A stretch of 64,000 nt of DNA, taken from positions 496,001-560,000 of the forward strand of contig NZ_VBSN01000038.1 of NCBI RefSeq assembly GCF_006149045.1, written 5' to 3'. This document shows, in pieces, positions 1 to 8,512 of this stretch. Made by a program: the position numbers and the translations under genes. Each line of letters begins with the position of its first letter. Positions within the stretch are counted from its first letter, which is position 1. The notes below the pieces were generated by a model, which saw nothing but the letters and a program-made list of their open reading frames with translations, was not told where the DNA came from and did no database searches. Source of the DNA: Dyadobacter flavalbus. GTDB taxonomy: Bacteria > Bacteroidota > Bacteroidia > Cytophagales > Spirosomataceae.

Positions 1-358
1 CGTTTTTACTTCCTTCAATGTTCGAATGCGCAAGCTCGTCAATAATGACAATTTCAGGCCGCAAGCTGATGACCGCCTGAATGTCAAGCTCTTCCAGTTC
101 TTTTCCTTTGTAAAACAGTTTCCGCCTTGGAATAACCGGCAATCCTTCCAGCAGCTCGTGCGTTTCCCTGCGGTTATGCGTTTCAATGTAGCCGATCTTC
201 ACATCGATCCCGTTCCGCAACAGGGTATGCGCTTCCTGCAGCATCCGGAAAGTTTTGCCTACACCGGCGCTCATGCCGATGTAGACTTTGAATTTGCCTT
301 TGCGCGACTGCTGGATCAGTTCCAGAAAATGCCTGACGTGATTTTCTTTTTCTGTCAT
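1..358 (-). CDS. kdpD: Osmosensitive K+ channel sensor kinase KdpD (N-terminal fragment)
   Basis: This is the first 119 residues of a KdpD-type sensor kinase; the gene continues beyond the left edge. The reverse strand reads from ATG at 358 through a Walker-A-like GMSAGVGKTFRML (about residues 23-35) and a Walker-B-like IVIIDELAHSN near the edge, both typical of the cytoplasmic KdpD domain. KdpD senses low K+ or osmotic stress and controls kdp transcription. Its ATG directly follows the TAA of the upstream porin (TAAATG), so the two are almost certainly translationally coupled. Whether the kinase is full length cannot be seen here. Confidence 0.93.
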   Translation of the reverse strand, partial: MTEKENHVRHFLELIQQSRKGKFKVYIGMSAGVGKTFRMLQEAHTLLRNGIDVKIGYIETHNRRETHELLEGLPVIPRRKLFYKGKELEELDIQAVISLRPEIVIIDELAHSNIEGSKN

Positions 359-1441
359 TTAAAAGGAAAGTGCAACGGAGGTTGTAACAAAGTAATTCTG
401 ATTTCGGGCGGTATGATCATGCGTAAAGATAGCATCTTTGCTGTTCAGACAACGCGCTTCCATTCGCCACACGACGTTGTCGGCAGGCAAGCAGTCGAAG
501 TTCAAGGAGTAACCATACGTTTTGAACCCGTTTGCGGTTCCGGTGCTGATGATGACGCCGTTCCGATCCGCATAATACTCTCCTCTTGCTGCCATCCGGA
601 TTTTTTCCGAAACGCTGAACCTTGCAATCAAAACCGGCGTGTACCAGCTGTTAAAGCGGCTGCTTCCTTTTGCTTTTTGTTCGGTACCTATATCAAAGCC
701 CGCCGTTATTCCCAGCCGGCTTGTCAGCCGGAATATGCCGTATACATTATGGAAATAGCGCATTTGCCTCAGGCTGTCCGGTTTGTCATTCCCGATAAAC
801 GTGCTGTAATTAAGCGTTACGGCATCGTTTGGCTTGTAAGTAACCTGTGTTCCAAATCCTGGCGTTGAATTTCCGTCAATCCGCTGGATCCGCTGCCAGC
901 CGTTCAGGTACATGGCCGACAGATATAATTTTTCGTCACGGGTCGTAAAACCCAGTTTCAGCCCGGCTTCAAAATAGGGGGAATTTTCTGCCAGAAGACT
1001 TCTGCTCAACGTCCAGTTGTCTTTTCCGACCGCACTTTCAAAACCGATATGGGAAGGCATAATGCCGGCATCGAGCCAGAGAGTGTGGGTCCGGGAAAGT
1101 TTAATCCCTGCATTGGCTTCCAAAATATTTCTTAAAACACCGGGTTCCGCATTGTAATTCGCATTCATATAAGTGCCGGCTGCCAGTGCTACATTTGCTC
1201 TGACGCGGTCCGTAACATAAGCAGCCTTGATAAAAGCCAGATTCAGGTTTACTTCTCCTGCACGGTTGAAGTTGTAGAGAAAGCCGGGAACCGTATTATT
1301 TTCGGGACGGTTAAAATCGTGATTATAGTAGGCTTCCACATAACCGCTGACGGTCAACGGATTTTTTGTGGCCGTAGCATCCTGCGCCAGAGCAGGCTGT
1401 AAAATCATTAGACTGACTGCACTTGAAATTAAAGTCTTCAT
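359..1441 (-). CDS. Outer-membrane beta-barrel porin of the kdp operon (BBP2/OmpL-like)
   Basis: About 360 residues starting at MKTLISSAVSLMILQPALAQ, a clean signal peptide ending in ALAQ. An in-frame ATG 30 bases upstream is possible but would place a charged tail before the signal. The mature part has alternating aromatic/polar strands (SGYVEAYYNHDF, PYFEAGLKLGF) and ends in a C-terminal phenylalanine (VTTSVALSF), as expected of an outer-membrane barrel. It resembles the putative porin family BBP2. It lies between kdpC and kdpD, so it probably lets K+ or other small solutes cross the outer membrane for the Kdp pump. That role is inferred from position. Confidence 0.85.
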   Translation of the reverse strand: MKTLISSAVSLMILQPALAQDATATKNPLTVSGYVEAYYNHDFNRPENNTVPGFLYNFNRAGEVNLNLAFIKAAYVTDRVRANVALAAGTYMNANYNAEPGVLRNILEANAGIKLSRTHTLWLDAGIMPSHIGFESAVGKDNWTLSRSLLAENSPYFEAGLKLGFTTRDEKLYLSAMYLNGWQRIQRIDGNSTPGFGTQVTYKPNDAVTLNYSTFIGNDKPDSLRQMRYFHNVYGIFRLTSRLGITAGFDIGTEQKAKGSSRFNSWYTPVLIARFSVSEKIRMAARGEYYADRNGVIISTGTANGFKTYGYSLNFDCLPADNVVWRMEARCLNSKDAIFTHDHTARNQNYFVTTSVALSF

Positions 1442-1528
1442 GGGTACGCTATTAAAAAAAAATGACTGCAACGTTGTTTACTGCATTGCTCACCCCGTTG
1501 CAAATTCTGATGGGCAAAGCTTGTTTTC

Positions 1529-2089
1529 TTAATTCAGTTGATCAAGAGCCAGGTTCAGTTTCAGCACATTGATTTTTTCCGGCCCGAACAATCCGAGCAA
1601 CGGGCCTTCGGTATTTCTTGCAATCAGTTGTACAAGTGCTTCTTCTGAAACTTTCCTGACGGAAGCAATTCTTTTTACCTGTACCAAAGCCGACCTGGGA
1701 GTAATATCCGGATCAAGGCCGCTGCCGCTTGCCGTAACGAGTTCTACCGGAATATCTTTTTTCCCTACCCCCGGATTGTGAACCAGAAAGGTATCAATCC
1801 GTGCCTGAACCACAGCAAGGTATTCCGGATTGGAAGGCCCTTTGTTACTGCCGCCGCTGCCGGCCGCGTTATAACCGACTGCGGAAGGACGGGAACAGAA
1901 ATACTTATCCTCGGTGAATGTCTGGCCAATGTTGGCGTAATACGTCTTGCCATGTACTGTAATCATTTTGCCCTTGCCGCCATTTGGTGCGAACTGCGCC
2001 ACGCCCCAGATGACGGCTGTATAAAGTCCTGAAAAAAACATCAGGGTCAGGGCGGTAAGTTTGATGGCTGGAAATATGTTGGTTTTCAT
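1529..2089 (-). CDS. kdpC: K+-transporting ATPase subunit C
   Basis: 186 residues with one N-terminal membrane segment (about residues 10-32, LTALTLMFFSGLYTAVIWGV) and a periplasmic domain. It carries the family hallmarks YFCSRPSAVGYN, GGSNKGPSNPEY and the C-terminal VKKI/LNLALD-type helix region. KdpC stabilises the KdpFABC complex and is needed for high-affinity K+ uptake. The gene is separated from kdpB by 233 bases of repeats rather than the usual few bases, so coupling to kdpB translation is probably lost here. Confidence 0.96.
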   Translation of the reverse strand: MKTNIFPAIKLTALTLMFFSGLYTAVIWGVAQFAPNGGKGKMITVHGKTYYANIGQTFTEDKYFCSRPSAVGYNAAGSGGSNKGPSNPEYLAVVQARIDTFLVHNPGVGKKDIPVELVTASGSGLDPDITPRSALVQVKRIASVRKVSEEALVQLIARNTEGPLLGLFGPEKINVLKLNLALDQLN

Positions 2090-2155
2090 TTTTTTTCTAA
2101 GATGAGGACTGTGGAATGTTGGCTTTTAGTTATTTGTCAGGAATTGTTAGTTGTA

Positions 2156-2253
2156 GTCACGGGTTGTCATTTTTTGTTATGGATTGTTATTTTTTGTCAT
2201 GGGTTGTTTTTTTGTCAGGGGTTGTTACTTATAGTCATGGGTAGTGGTTGGGG
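2156..2253. repeat. Degenerate 20-bp tandem repeat between kdpB and kdpC
   Basis: Five imperfect copies of a unit of about 20 bp (gtcatGGGTTGTtatttttt) start at 2156, 2176, 2196, 2214 and 2234. One copy is 18 bp. A weaker copy lies just before 2156. The unit has no coding capacity. It occupies most of the kdpB-kdpC gap together with the next repeat. Confidence 0.75.
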
Positions 2254-2282
2254 AATTTGGGTTTGGGGTTATTGTTGTTGAG

Positions 2283-2322
2283 AGCTACAAGCTGACAGCT
2301 AAAAGCTAATCGCTAAAAGCTT
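2283..2322. repeat. AGCTAAAAGCT-word repeat abutting the kdpB stop
   Basis: About 40 bases built from overlapping AGCT words (AGCTACAAGCTGACAGCT, AGCTAAAAGCT). They end exactly at the kdpB stop codon. The reverse complement closely matches a block at 19300-19372, so this is a dispersed intergenic family. Confidence 0.65.
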
Positions 2323-4365
2323 TCAAATCCAGATGCTGACGACAAGATCAATGGCCTTGATTCCAATGAACGGGATGATGATGCCGCCTAGGCCGTAGAT
2401 CAGCAGGTTTCTTCGGAGCAGTGCGCTTGCGCCGATGGGTTTGTAGGCAACGCCTTTCAGTGCCAGCGGTATCAGGATCGGGATAATAACGGCGTTGAAA
2501 ATTACCGCTGAAAGTATCGCGCTTTCGGGGCTATTGAGCTTCATGATGTTCAAACCCTGCAGTGCGGGAATGGAAGCAATGAACAAAGCCGGGATAATGG
2601 CAAAGTACTTGGCTACGTCGTTGGCGATTGAAAATGTGGTCAGTGTTCCGCGCGTCATCAGAAGCTGTTTTCCGATTTCGACGATCTCGATGAGTTTGGT
2701 CGGGTCATTATCCAGATCGACCATGTTGCCGGCTTCCTTGGCGGCTTGTGTACCGCTGTTCATGGCAACGCCCACGTCTGCCTGCGCAAGTGCAGGCGCA
2801 TCATTGGTACCGTCGCCCATCATGGCCACCAGCTTGCCGCTTTCCTGCTCGCGTTTGATGTAATTCATTTTATCCTCCGGCTTTGCTTCCGCAATGAAAT
2901 CGTCCACGCCGGCTTTTTCTGCAATGAATTTGGCGGTCAGCGGATTATCGCCGGTTACCATTACGGTTTTTACACCCATTTTACGCAGACGTTCAAAACG
3001 TTCACTGATTCCGGTTTTGATGATATCCTGTAACTCGATAACGCCGAGGACATGCTCGTTTTCCGAAACCACCAGCGGCGTTCCGCCATTGCCCGAAATA
3101 TCCTTCACCCTTTGCTCAATGTCAGCGGGAAAATGGTTTCCTGCATTTACAGTCAGTTTTTTAATGGCATCAAAAGCACCTTTGCGGATTCGGGTCTGGC
3201 CGAAATCGACACCGGAACTTCTGGTTTCCGCCGTGAACTTGATAAAAGCCGGATTATCAATTGAATTGTAGCTGGCAGGATTCAGATTGGCCAGTTCAAG
3301 AATTGACTTGCCTTCCGGGGTTTCATCTGCAATGGAGCTGAGCACGGCACATTTGATAAAATGATCACGATTTGTCCCGTCGGCAGCATGGAAATGCGTG
3401 GCTTTTCTGTTCCCGATGGTAATCGTACCCGTTTTATCCAGCAAAAGCACATCGATATCACCGGCTGTTTCGACTGCCTTCCCCGATTTGGTAATGACAT
3501 TCGCACGCAGCGCACGATCCATACCTGCAATCCCGATTGCAGACAGAAGTCCGCCGATCGTTGTCGGAATCAGACAAACGAAAAGAGAAATGAAGGCTGC
3601 AATCGTAATGGGTGTACCGGCAAAATCAGCAAACGGTTTCAGTGTAACGCAAACAATGATGAATACAAGCGTAAAGCCTGCCAGCAGAATGGTAAGCGCA
3701 ATTTCATTAGGCGTTTTCTGACGGCTTGCCCCTTCCACCAGCGCGATCATTTTGTCCAGAAAGCTTTCTCCCGGCGCTGTGGTCACCATCACTTTGATTT
3801 TATCAGAAAGCACCTTGGTGCCGCCTGTAACGCTGCTTTTATCACCGCCGGCTTCCCGGATCACCGGAGCCGATTCGCCGGTAATTGCACTTTCGTCAAT
3901 CGTAGCAAGTCCTTCGATTATTTCTCCGTCGGTGGCAATGTTGTCTCCCGCTTCACATATAAAAATATCGCCTTTCTGCATGGAAGCGGACATGACGTTT
4001 CTGGTAGCAACGCCAAATCCCGGCTTGTTGTCTATTACCAGCCTGGCCGGTGTTTCTTCTCTTGTTTTGCGCAGGCTGTCGGCCTGTGCTTTTCCCCTTG
4101 CCTCGGCAATTCCTTCGGCAAAATTGGCAAAAAGCAAAGTAAGCAACAGCACCAGAAAAACGATGAAGTTATAGGTGAAACTGCCCTGCGAATGCTCGCC
4201 GGCAAGTACCCAGATGCTTACGATCAGCATCACGAACGTCCCGATTTCCACGGTGAACATCACCGGATTGCGAAACATCATTTTGGGGTTTAATTTAATA
4301 AATGACTGCTTCAAAGCTTCATTGACCATTTCCTTCTGGAATAAGGAGGCATTCTGATTTTTCAT
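2323..4365 (-). CDS. kdpB: K+-transporting P-type ATPase subunit B
   Basis: 680 residues, normal length for KdpB. The phosphorylation site DKTGTITIG lies near residue 310, preceded by a long hydrophobic helix pair with the PTTIGG motif. The actuator TGES motif is near residue 165 and the hinge [17 protein letters not shown] is in the P domain. KdpB hydrolyses ATP and drives K+ through KdpA. An S23-type gene on the opposite strand and repeat DNA separate it from kdpA upstream. The heptamer repeat begins 8 bases from its ATG, so the translation-initiation region itself is repeat-derived. Confidence 0.98.
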   Translation of the reverse strand: MKNQNASLFQKEMVNEALKQSFIKLNPKMMFRNPVMFTVEIGTFVMLIVSIWVLAGEHSQGSFTYNFIVFLVLLLTLLFANFAEGIAEARGKAQADSLRKTREETPARLVIDNKPGFGVATRNVMSASMQKGDIFICEAGDNIATDGEIIEGLATIDESAITGESAPVIREAGGDKSSVTGGTKVLSDKIKVMVTTAPGESFLDKMIALVEGASRQKTPNEIALTILLAGFTLVFIIVCVTLKPFADFAGTPITIAAFISLFVCLIPTTIGGLLSAIGIAGMDRALRANVITKSGKAVETAGDIDVLLLDKTGTITIGNRKATHFHAADGTNRDHFIKCAVLSSIADETPEGKSILELANLNPASYNSIDNPAFIKFTAETRSSGVDFGQTRIRKGAFDAIKKLTVNAGNHFPADIEQRVKDISGNGGTPLVVSENEHVLGVIELQDIIKTGISERFERLRKMGVKTVMVTGDNPLTAKFIAEKAGVDDFIAEAKPEDKMNYIKREQESGKLVAMMGDGTNDAPALAQADVGVAMNSGTQAAKEAGNMVDLDNDPTKLIEIVEIGKQLLMTRGTLTTFSIANDVAKYFAIIPALFIASIPALQGLNIMKLNSPESAILSAVIFNAVIIPILIPLALKGVAYKPIGASALLRRNLLIYGLGGIIIPFIGIKAIDLVVSIWI

Positions 4366-4372
4366 TGGTATT

Positions 4373-4479
4373 GGTGAAATGTGAAAAGTGAGCGGTTTCT
4401 TTTGTAAGATGAAATGATGCTTTTGGAAAATGATAGGCTACTTGTGAAAAGTAAAATGTGATTTGTGAAATGTGAGATG
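4373..4479 (-). repeat. Degenerate 7-bp-period repeat, left flank of the S23 gene
   Basis: Read on the minus strand, 4373-4393 and 4441-4479 resolve into heptamers of the type TCACATT, TCACTTT, TCACAAA and TCACATC, with a less regular stretch between. The block starts 8 bases upstream of the kdpB ATG. Its orientation is opposite to that of the perfect heptamer repeat at 4918-4950, so the two blocks are inverted around the S23 gene. Confidence 0.7.
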
Positions 4480-4548
4480 TCGATTTATGGGATGCGGGTT
4501 GTAATATTTGTTTTTATTCGTTAGACATTCTGATTAAAATAATGTAAT

Positions 4549-4905
4549 GTGAAGCCGCATAAAAAGCTAAATTCCTGGATCAGAAGTTTTGAGATGGTTA
4601 AAGTGCTGTATGAGGTAACAAGTTCGTTTCCTGTTGAAGAACGCTTCGGGCTGTTTTCGCAAATTCGAAGAGCCGGAGTTTCCGTACCGGTCAACATTGC
4701 CGAGGGAGCAGCCCGTAAAGGCAAGAAAGAGTTTATTCAATTCTTGCATATTGCACTGGGTTCATTAACCGAACTGGATACACTTATCCTGCTTAGCAGT
4801 GACCTAAACTTTATTACAAAAGAAAAATCCATACTTCTAATCAACGAACTCGATACAATCGGAAAACTCATTTACGGCTTGATAAGAAAGCTGGAAAGCA
4901 AGTGA
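4549..4905 (+). CDS. Four-helix-bundle protein (S23/IVP family) inserted in the kdp operon
   Basis: 118 residues with the family signature PVNIAEGAARKGKKEFIQFL followed by HIALGSLTELDTLI, and helical character throughout. Relatives are the S23 intervening-sequence proteins (found inside 23S rRNA genes of some bacteria) and the Avd accessory proteins of diversity-generating retroelements. Their biochemical role is poorly known and nucleic-acid binding is suspected. The gene lies antisense between kdpA and kdpB and is bracketed by inverted heptamer repeats, which suggests arrival as a unit. I see no reverse transcriptase, rRNA or variable-repeat partner in the window. Confidence 0.9.
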   Translation: MKPHKKLNSWIRSFEMVKVLYEVTSSFPVEERFGLFSQIRRAGVSVPVNIAEGAARKGKKEFIQFLHIALGSLTELDTLILLSSDLNFITKEKSILLINELDTIGKLIYGLIRKLESK

Positions 4906-4917
4906 GATATACAATCC

Positions 4918-4950
4918 TTCACATCTCACATCTCACATCTCACATCTCAC
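4918..4950 (+). repeat. Perfect 7-bp tandem repeat, right flank of the S23 gene
   Basis: Four exact copies of ACATCTC (4921-4948) are preceded by TTC and followed by AC. The block overlaps the kdpA stop codon (4947-4949), so the repeat supplies the last base context of kdpA. It is the inverted counterpart of the block at 4373-4479. Confidence 0.9.
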
Positions 4951-6635
4951 TGTAAAGAAAAGTACTCTGCAATAGGTCCCAGTGTCAGTGCGGGAAAGAA
5001 GGATAAGGCGGTAATGATGACGATCACTGCCAGTACCATGATTCCGAAAGTGGCTGAATCCGTACGCAGCGTGCCTGCGCTTTCAGGGATGAACTTCTTG
5101 CTGGCCAATAGTCCGGCGATTGCAACAGGACCGATAATCGGAATGTAACGGGACAGGATCAGTACAAAACCGGTTGATATATTCCACCAAGGATTGTTGT
5201 CGCCAAGTCCTTCAAAACCGCTTCCGTTGTTGGCCGAGGAAGAGGTATACTCATAAAGCATTTCACTGAAACCATGAAAACCCGGATTGTTCAAGGTGCC
5301 TGCGGTAATTTCGGGAAAGGCTGCTGCCAGCGCAGTACCGGCCAGAATCAGGAGCGGGTGCAGCAAGGCAACGACCATGGCAATCTTCATTTCCCTGCCT
5401 TCGATTTTTTTACCCAGCAGCTCCGGCGTACGTCCGACCATCAGTCCGGAAATAAAAACGGCCAGAATGATAAAGATGAAAATATTGAGCATTCCCGCTC
5501 CTGCCCCGCCGTAAAATGCATTGGTCATCATGGCCAGCATCTGCGTCATTCCGGACAAAGGCGTAAAACTGTCGTGCATGGAATTAACGGAGCCTGTTGA
5601 AATAACGGTTGTAGCTATACTCCAGAACGCTGATGCCGTGCTTCCCAGCCTGACTTCCTTACCTTCCATGGCTCCGGAGCTGTTGTCGATGCCCATGGCA
5701 GTGATGGCGGGATTGCCTGCATTTTCCCAGATTACCGTTGGAACGGTCAGCACCAGAAACCCGATTGTCATCACCCCGAAAATCATCCGTGCCATTTTCT
5801 TACGCAGCAAAAAATAGCCAAAAGCAAATACCATCGCAAGCGGAACGATCATCTGGCCGAACATTTCTGCCATGTTTGTCAGATAATTGGGATTTTCAAG
5901 CGGATGCGCAGAATTGGCCCCGAAAAATCCGCCTCCGTTAGTGCCCACATGCTTGATGGCTACAAAAGCCGCAACGGGCCCGGTAGAAACACCGACTGTA
6001 TCGCCTTGCATATTGATATACGTATCTTTTCCTTCAAAAGTCATCGGCGTGCCGTTAAATGCCAGGACCATTGCAATCAGCACGGAAACCGGAAACAGGA
6101 TTCTTGTACACGATTTGAGCAGAAAATTGTAAAAATTGCCAAGCTGATCCGTCGTACGCTCTTTCAGAGCCATAAACAGCACCGCAGCCGCTGCCATGCC
6201 CGTTCCTGCCGTCACAAAGTGCAGAAACATCAAAAACAACTGCGAAAGGTAACTCAGCCCGGATTCACCCGAGTAATGCTGAAGGTTGCAGTTTACAACG
6301 AAAGATATGCTAGTATTAAAGGCCAGATCAGCACTTTGTCCCGGGTTACCGTCCGGGTTCAGCGGAAGCCAGCCCTGATTCATCAGTACAAACATGCCCA
6401 GCAGAAACCAGACAAAATTGATCGTCAGCAATGCAGCCATATGCTGCTTCCAGTTCATAGGTGCATGCGGATTGATGCCGCTGATGCGAAAAAACAGTTT
6501 TTCGACGGGATTGAAAACGGGGTCAAGAGGTGTTTTATCTCCTGAGTAAACTTTTGCAATATACTTGCCGAACGGAATGGCCAATGCAACGGTAAGGATA
6601 AAAACGGCAATAATTCCTGCTAATTCAGTATTCAT
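4947..6635 (-). CDS. kdpA: K+-transporting ATPase subunit A
   Basis: 562 residues, the expected length, with about ten membrane segments. Selectivity-filter loops are visible: NTSISFVVNCNLQHYSGE (about residue 108), KHVGTNGGGFFGANSAHPLE (about 228) and STGSVNSMHDSFTPLSG (about 345). KdpA is the K+-binding channel-like subunit of the KdpFABC pump in the inner membrane. Its start lies 23 bases downstream of kdpF. Its stop codon is embedded in the heptamer repeat that flanks the S23 gene, so its original 3' end may have been rewritten at the insertion. Confidence 0.97.
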   Translation of the reverse strand: MNTELAGIIAVFILTVALAIPFGKYIAKVYSGDKTPLDPVFNPVEKLFFRISGINPHAPMNWKQHMAALLTINFVWFLLGMFVLMNQGWLPLNPDGNPGQSADLAFNTSISFVVNCNLQHYSGESGLSYLSQLFLMFLHFVTAGTGMAAAAVLFMALKERTTDQLGNFYNFLLKSCTRILFPVSVLIAMVLAFNGTPMTFEGKDTYINMQGDTVGVSTGPVAAFVAIKHVGTNGGGFFGANSAHPLENPNYLTNMAEMFGQMIVPLAMVFAFGYFLLRKKMARMIFGVMTIGFLVLTVPTVIWENAGNPAITAMGIDNSSGAMEGKEVRLGSTASAFWSIATTVISTGSVNSMHDSFTPLSGMTQMLAMMTNAFYGGAGAGMLNIFIFIILAVFISGLMVGRTPELLGKKIEGREMKIAMVVALLHPLLILAGTALAAAFPEITAGTLNNPGFHGFSEMLYEYTSSSANNGSGFEGLGDNNPWWNISTGFVLILSRYIPIIGPVAIAGLLASKKFIPESAGTLRTDSATFGIMVLAVIVIITALSFFPALTLGPIAEYFSLQ

Positions 6636-6658
6636 TTGATTTAAGCTTTATTTCAGTT

Positions 6659-6736
6659 TCAGAAATTTTCAGGTTTGACCAGTACATAACACATGTAGCC
6701 AAAAACCCCGATGGAAATGATAAACAGCGCTGCCAT
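6659..6736 (-). CDS. kdpF: K+-transporting ATPase subunit F (25 aa)
   Basis: A 25-codon ORF on the minus strand encodes M-AALFIISIGVFGYMCYVLV followed by KPENF: one membrane helix and the KPE(x)F tail characteristic of KdpF. It sits 23 bases upstream of kdpA, the conserved position. KdpF stabilises the Kdp complex. It is too short for ordinary ORF calling, but the sequence and position make it secure. Confidence 0.88.
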   Translation of the reverse strand: MAALFIISIGVFGYMCYVLVKPENF

Positions 6737-6740
6737 GTTG

Positions 6741-6824
6741 CTAGATGTTTTCAAAAAAATGGATGATTTTGTAAAAAAGCAGGAAGCACAAACTGCCGGC
6801 TGCTATCAGAAGAATGGTAATCAT
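6741..6824 (-). CDS. 27-aa hydrophobic micro-protein upstream of kdpF
   Basis: An ATG at 6824 opens 27 codons: MITILLIAAGSLCFLLFYK, then IIHFFENI and TAG. This is a single predicted membrane helix followed by a short amphipathic tail. Only four bases separate its stop from the kdpF ATG, so it looks like the first gene of the kdp operon. I do not recognise a family. It could be a second small Kdp subunit, a leader peptide or an old duplication of kdpF. Its reality rests on position, hydrophobicity and coupling only. Confidence 0.55.
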   Translation of the reverse strand: MITILLIAAGSLCFLLFYKIIHFFENI

Positions 6825-7152
6825 TTTGTCAAGTATTCAGATTATTGGTTTGCATTGATTTTCCTGACGGGACTTTGCCGGAAAGTTTTCGTGCGTCAGT
6901 GCCTGCCGTTTGCAGGAATGCCAAGGCAGGATTGTTCCGGGCCTGTAGATGTATAAAGTGGAACTGCGTTTCAGGTCGGGTGATTTTGATTGAGGTGCAG
7001 CCTCCATTTGGCTGTAAACGCTGCTATTTCTGCTTTTCATGATTTGTTTATTAAGATCTGCAAGGGTTTATACCAAACCTGTTCCAGTGTACTAAACACA
7101 AAATCAAAACACTGATGATCAATGAATTAACTTTATTTTGATTTTATATACC
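6825..7152. other. kdp upstream region (no clear gene)
   Basis: This interval should contain the kdp promoter on the minus strand. I find no TAnnTTTG box and no sigma-54 site with correct spacing. A 67-codon minus ORF (7040-6837) has polar, unfamiliar content and no signal, so I do not call it. A short inverted repeat (CAGTGT...ACACTG, about 7084-7114) could be a KdpE-type operator, but this is speculative. Confidence 0.4.
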
Positions 7153-7182
7153 AAAAAAACAGCCCTATCAAAATGATAGGGC
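7153..7182 (-). terminator. Rho-independent terminator after the SDR gene
   Basis: The stem GCCCTATC (7162-7169) pairs with GATAGGGC (7175-7182) across a 5-base loop. On the minus strand it is followed by seven T residues. It lies about 120 bases past the stop of the SDR gene and isolates the kdp operon from it. Confidence 0.8.
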
Positions 7183-7304
7183 CTTATCAAAATGGAAAAA
7201 AGTGAAAAGGTAATTTGCGGGTTTTCCGTTACAGGCTTTTTACCCTTTTCCTGCAGCCGGCATTGTGATGTCAGGTTCGGGGAAATAAATCTGCCCGGGA
7301 ATTT

Positions 7305-8372
7305 TCATGGAATCAGACGGTCTTTCCGCAGTTGTTCAAAGAGATCATAAAACGAATCCAGCGTGGATTGGTAACCTGTAAATCCGAGTTTCCGGCTTTT
7401 GGACATATCCATCATCACCTCGATCGGACGGCCCAGATCCAGATCTGTATGCCAGGCCGAAACCAGGCGGCTCAGTTCCTGTTCTTTCAATCCATACCTG
7501 ACCGCGATTTCTTTCCATAGTTGCCCATCACCTGCAATTTCATCTTCCAGAGGGTGAATTTCACCGTCAAAGCCTTTTGGCTGAATGTCAAACCACTCTG
7601 CCAGTTTCTTCCACAGCCAGCTCCACCGGAACACATCTCCGTTCGTAATATTAAAGGCTTCATTGCGTGCCTGCGGCGTTGTGGCCGCCCATATCAGATG
7701 TTCGGCGAGCATTCTGGCATCCGTAACATCCGAAAGCCCGTTCCACTGCGCACCGGAACCCGGCCACACAAACGGACGGCCGGTTTCTTTACAGATCGTT
7801 GCATACACCGCCAGTGTCGTGCCCATATTCATCATATTGCCAACCGCTTTGCCGATTACCGTATGTGGCCGGTGAATACTCCATGTAAATCCGTCCCGCG
7901 CTGCGGCAGCATATACTTCATCTTCCTGCGCATAGTAAAAGTTCTCAATGTCCAGCCGGGGATGTTCTTCCCGCACAGGCGTTTCGGGCAAAGTTCCGGC
8001 TTTGGCATATGCATCAAAGGGCCCGAGATAATGTTTCAGGCCGGTTACAAGTGCCACATGCTGCACCGATTTTGCAGGTGACAAAGCATTAAGCAGGTTG
8101 CGTACCATCAGGCTATTGACACGGATATTTTCTGCTTCCGTTTCGTTTCGCATCCAGCTCGTTAAAAACACGTGCGTCGGCTGAACGTCTTTCAGCGCAG
8201 TTTCCAGACTCCCCGTATCAAGCAGGTCGGCGGCAACGGGAATCAATTCCGGAATTTCAGTATTCGGTTTTCTGGCCAGTCCGTAAGTAATCCAGTCTTT
8301 ACTGATCAGTTTTTCAGCCAGGTTACTTCCGGTGATTCCACTCGATCCAACAACAAGCGCAATATTTTTCAT
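7305..8372 (-). CDS. PRISE-like short-chain dehydrogenase (progesterone 5-beta-reductase/iridoid-synthase type)
   Basis: 355 residues with an N-terminal Rossmann motif GSSGITGSNLAEKL (residues 9-22) and the NFYYAQED segment that carries the catalytic Tyr in PRISE-type extended SDRs. The signature WSIHRPHTVIG follows. These enzymes reduce activated C=C bonds (enones) with NADPH; the natural bacterial substrate is unknown. It is the last of three co-directional minus genes (YdeI-like, GNAT, SDR), with gaps of 67 and 140 bases, and is followed by a terminator. Confidence 0.82.
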   Translation of the reverse strand: MKNIALVVGSSGITGSNLAEKLISKDWITYGLARKPNTEIPELIPVAADLLDTGSLETALKDVQPTHVFLTSWMRNETEAENIRVNSLMVRNLLNALSPAKSVQHVALVTGLKHYLGPFDAYAKAGTLPETPVREEHPRLDIENFYYAQEDEVYAAAARDGFTWSIHRPHTVIGKAVGNMMNMGTTLAVYATICKETGRPFVWPGSGAQWNGLSDVTDARMLAEHLIWAATTPQARNEAFNITNGDVFRWSWLWKKLAEWFDIQPKGFDGEIHPLEDEIAGDGQLWKEIAVRYGLKEQELSRLVSAWHTDLDLGRPIEVMMDMSKSRKLGFTGYQSTLDSFYDLFEQLRKDRLIP

Positions 8373-8512
8373 TTTAGAAATTGTTTTTGGCGTTGATATG
8401 GAAAGAATTGTTCCAGGCGGAGTGAACTTTTGTCATGAGGTCAGTTCGGATGAATCTGTTTGGTCATTTGTTGTTGATGATTTTTTTATGTGTAATGTAT
8501 GGAAACTGCTGT

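Noticed and set aside
26..868. 280-codon plus-strand ORF over kdpD and the porin
   Set aside because: It is antisense to two well-recognised genes and has no protein-like motif.
3361..4293. 310-codon plus-strand ORF inside kdpB
   Set aside because: Antisense shadow of kdpB; composition is Cys/His/Arg-rich and unlike a protein.
4501..4510. -7 box for the S23 gene (AATATTTG)
   Set aside because: One mismatch to TAnnTTTG and no -33 element; not strong enough to list.
6885..6920. Possible sigma-54 promoter for kdp (minus strand TTGGCATTCCTGCAAA)
   Set aside because: The GG and GC elements are seven bases apart instead of ten, so the -24/-12 spacing is wrong.
6837..7040. 67-codon minus ORF in the kdp leader
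   Set aside because: Polar, unfamiliar, no domain and no coupling to the micro-ORF; more likely chance.
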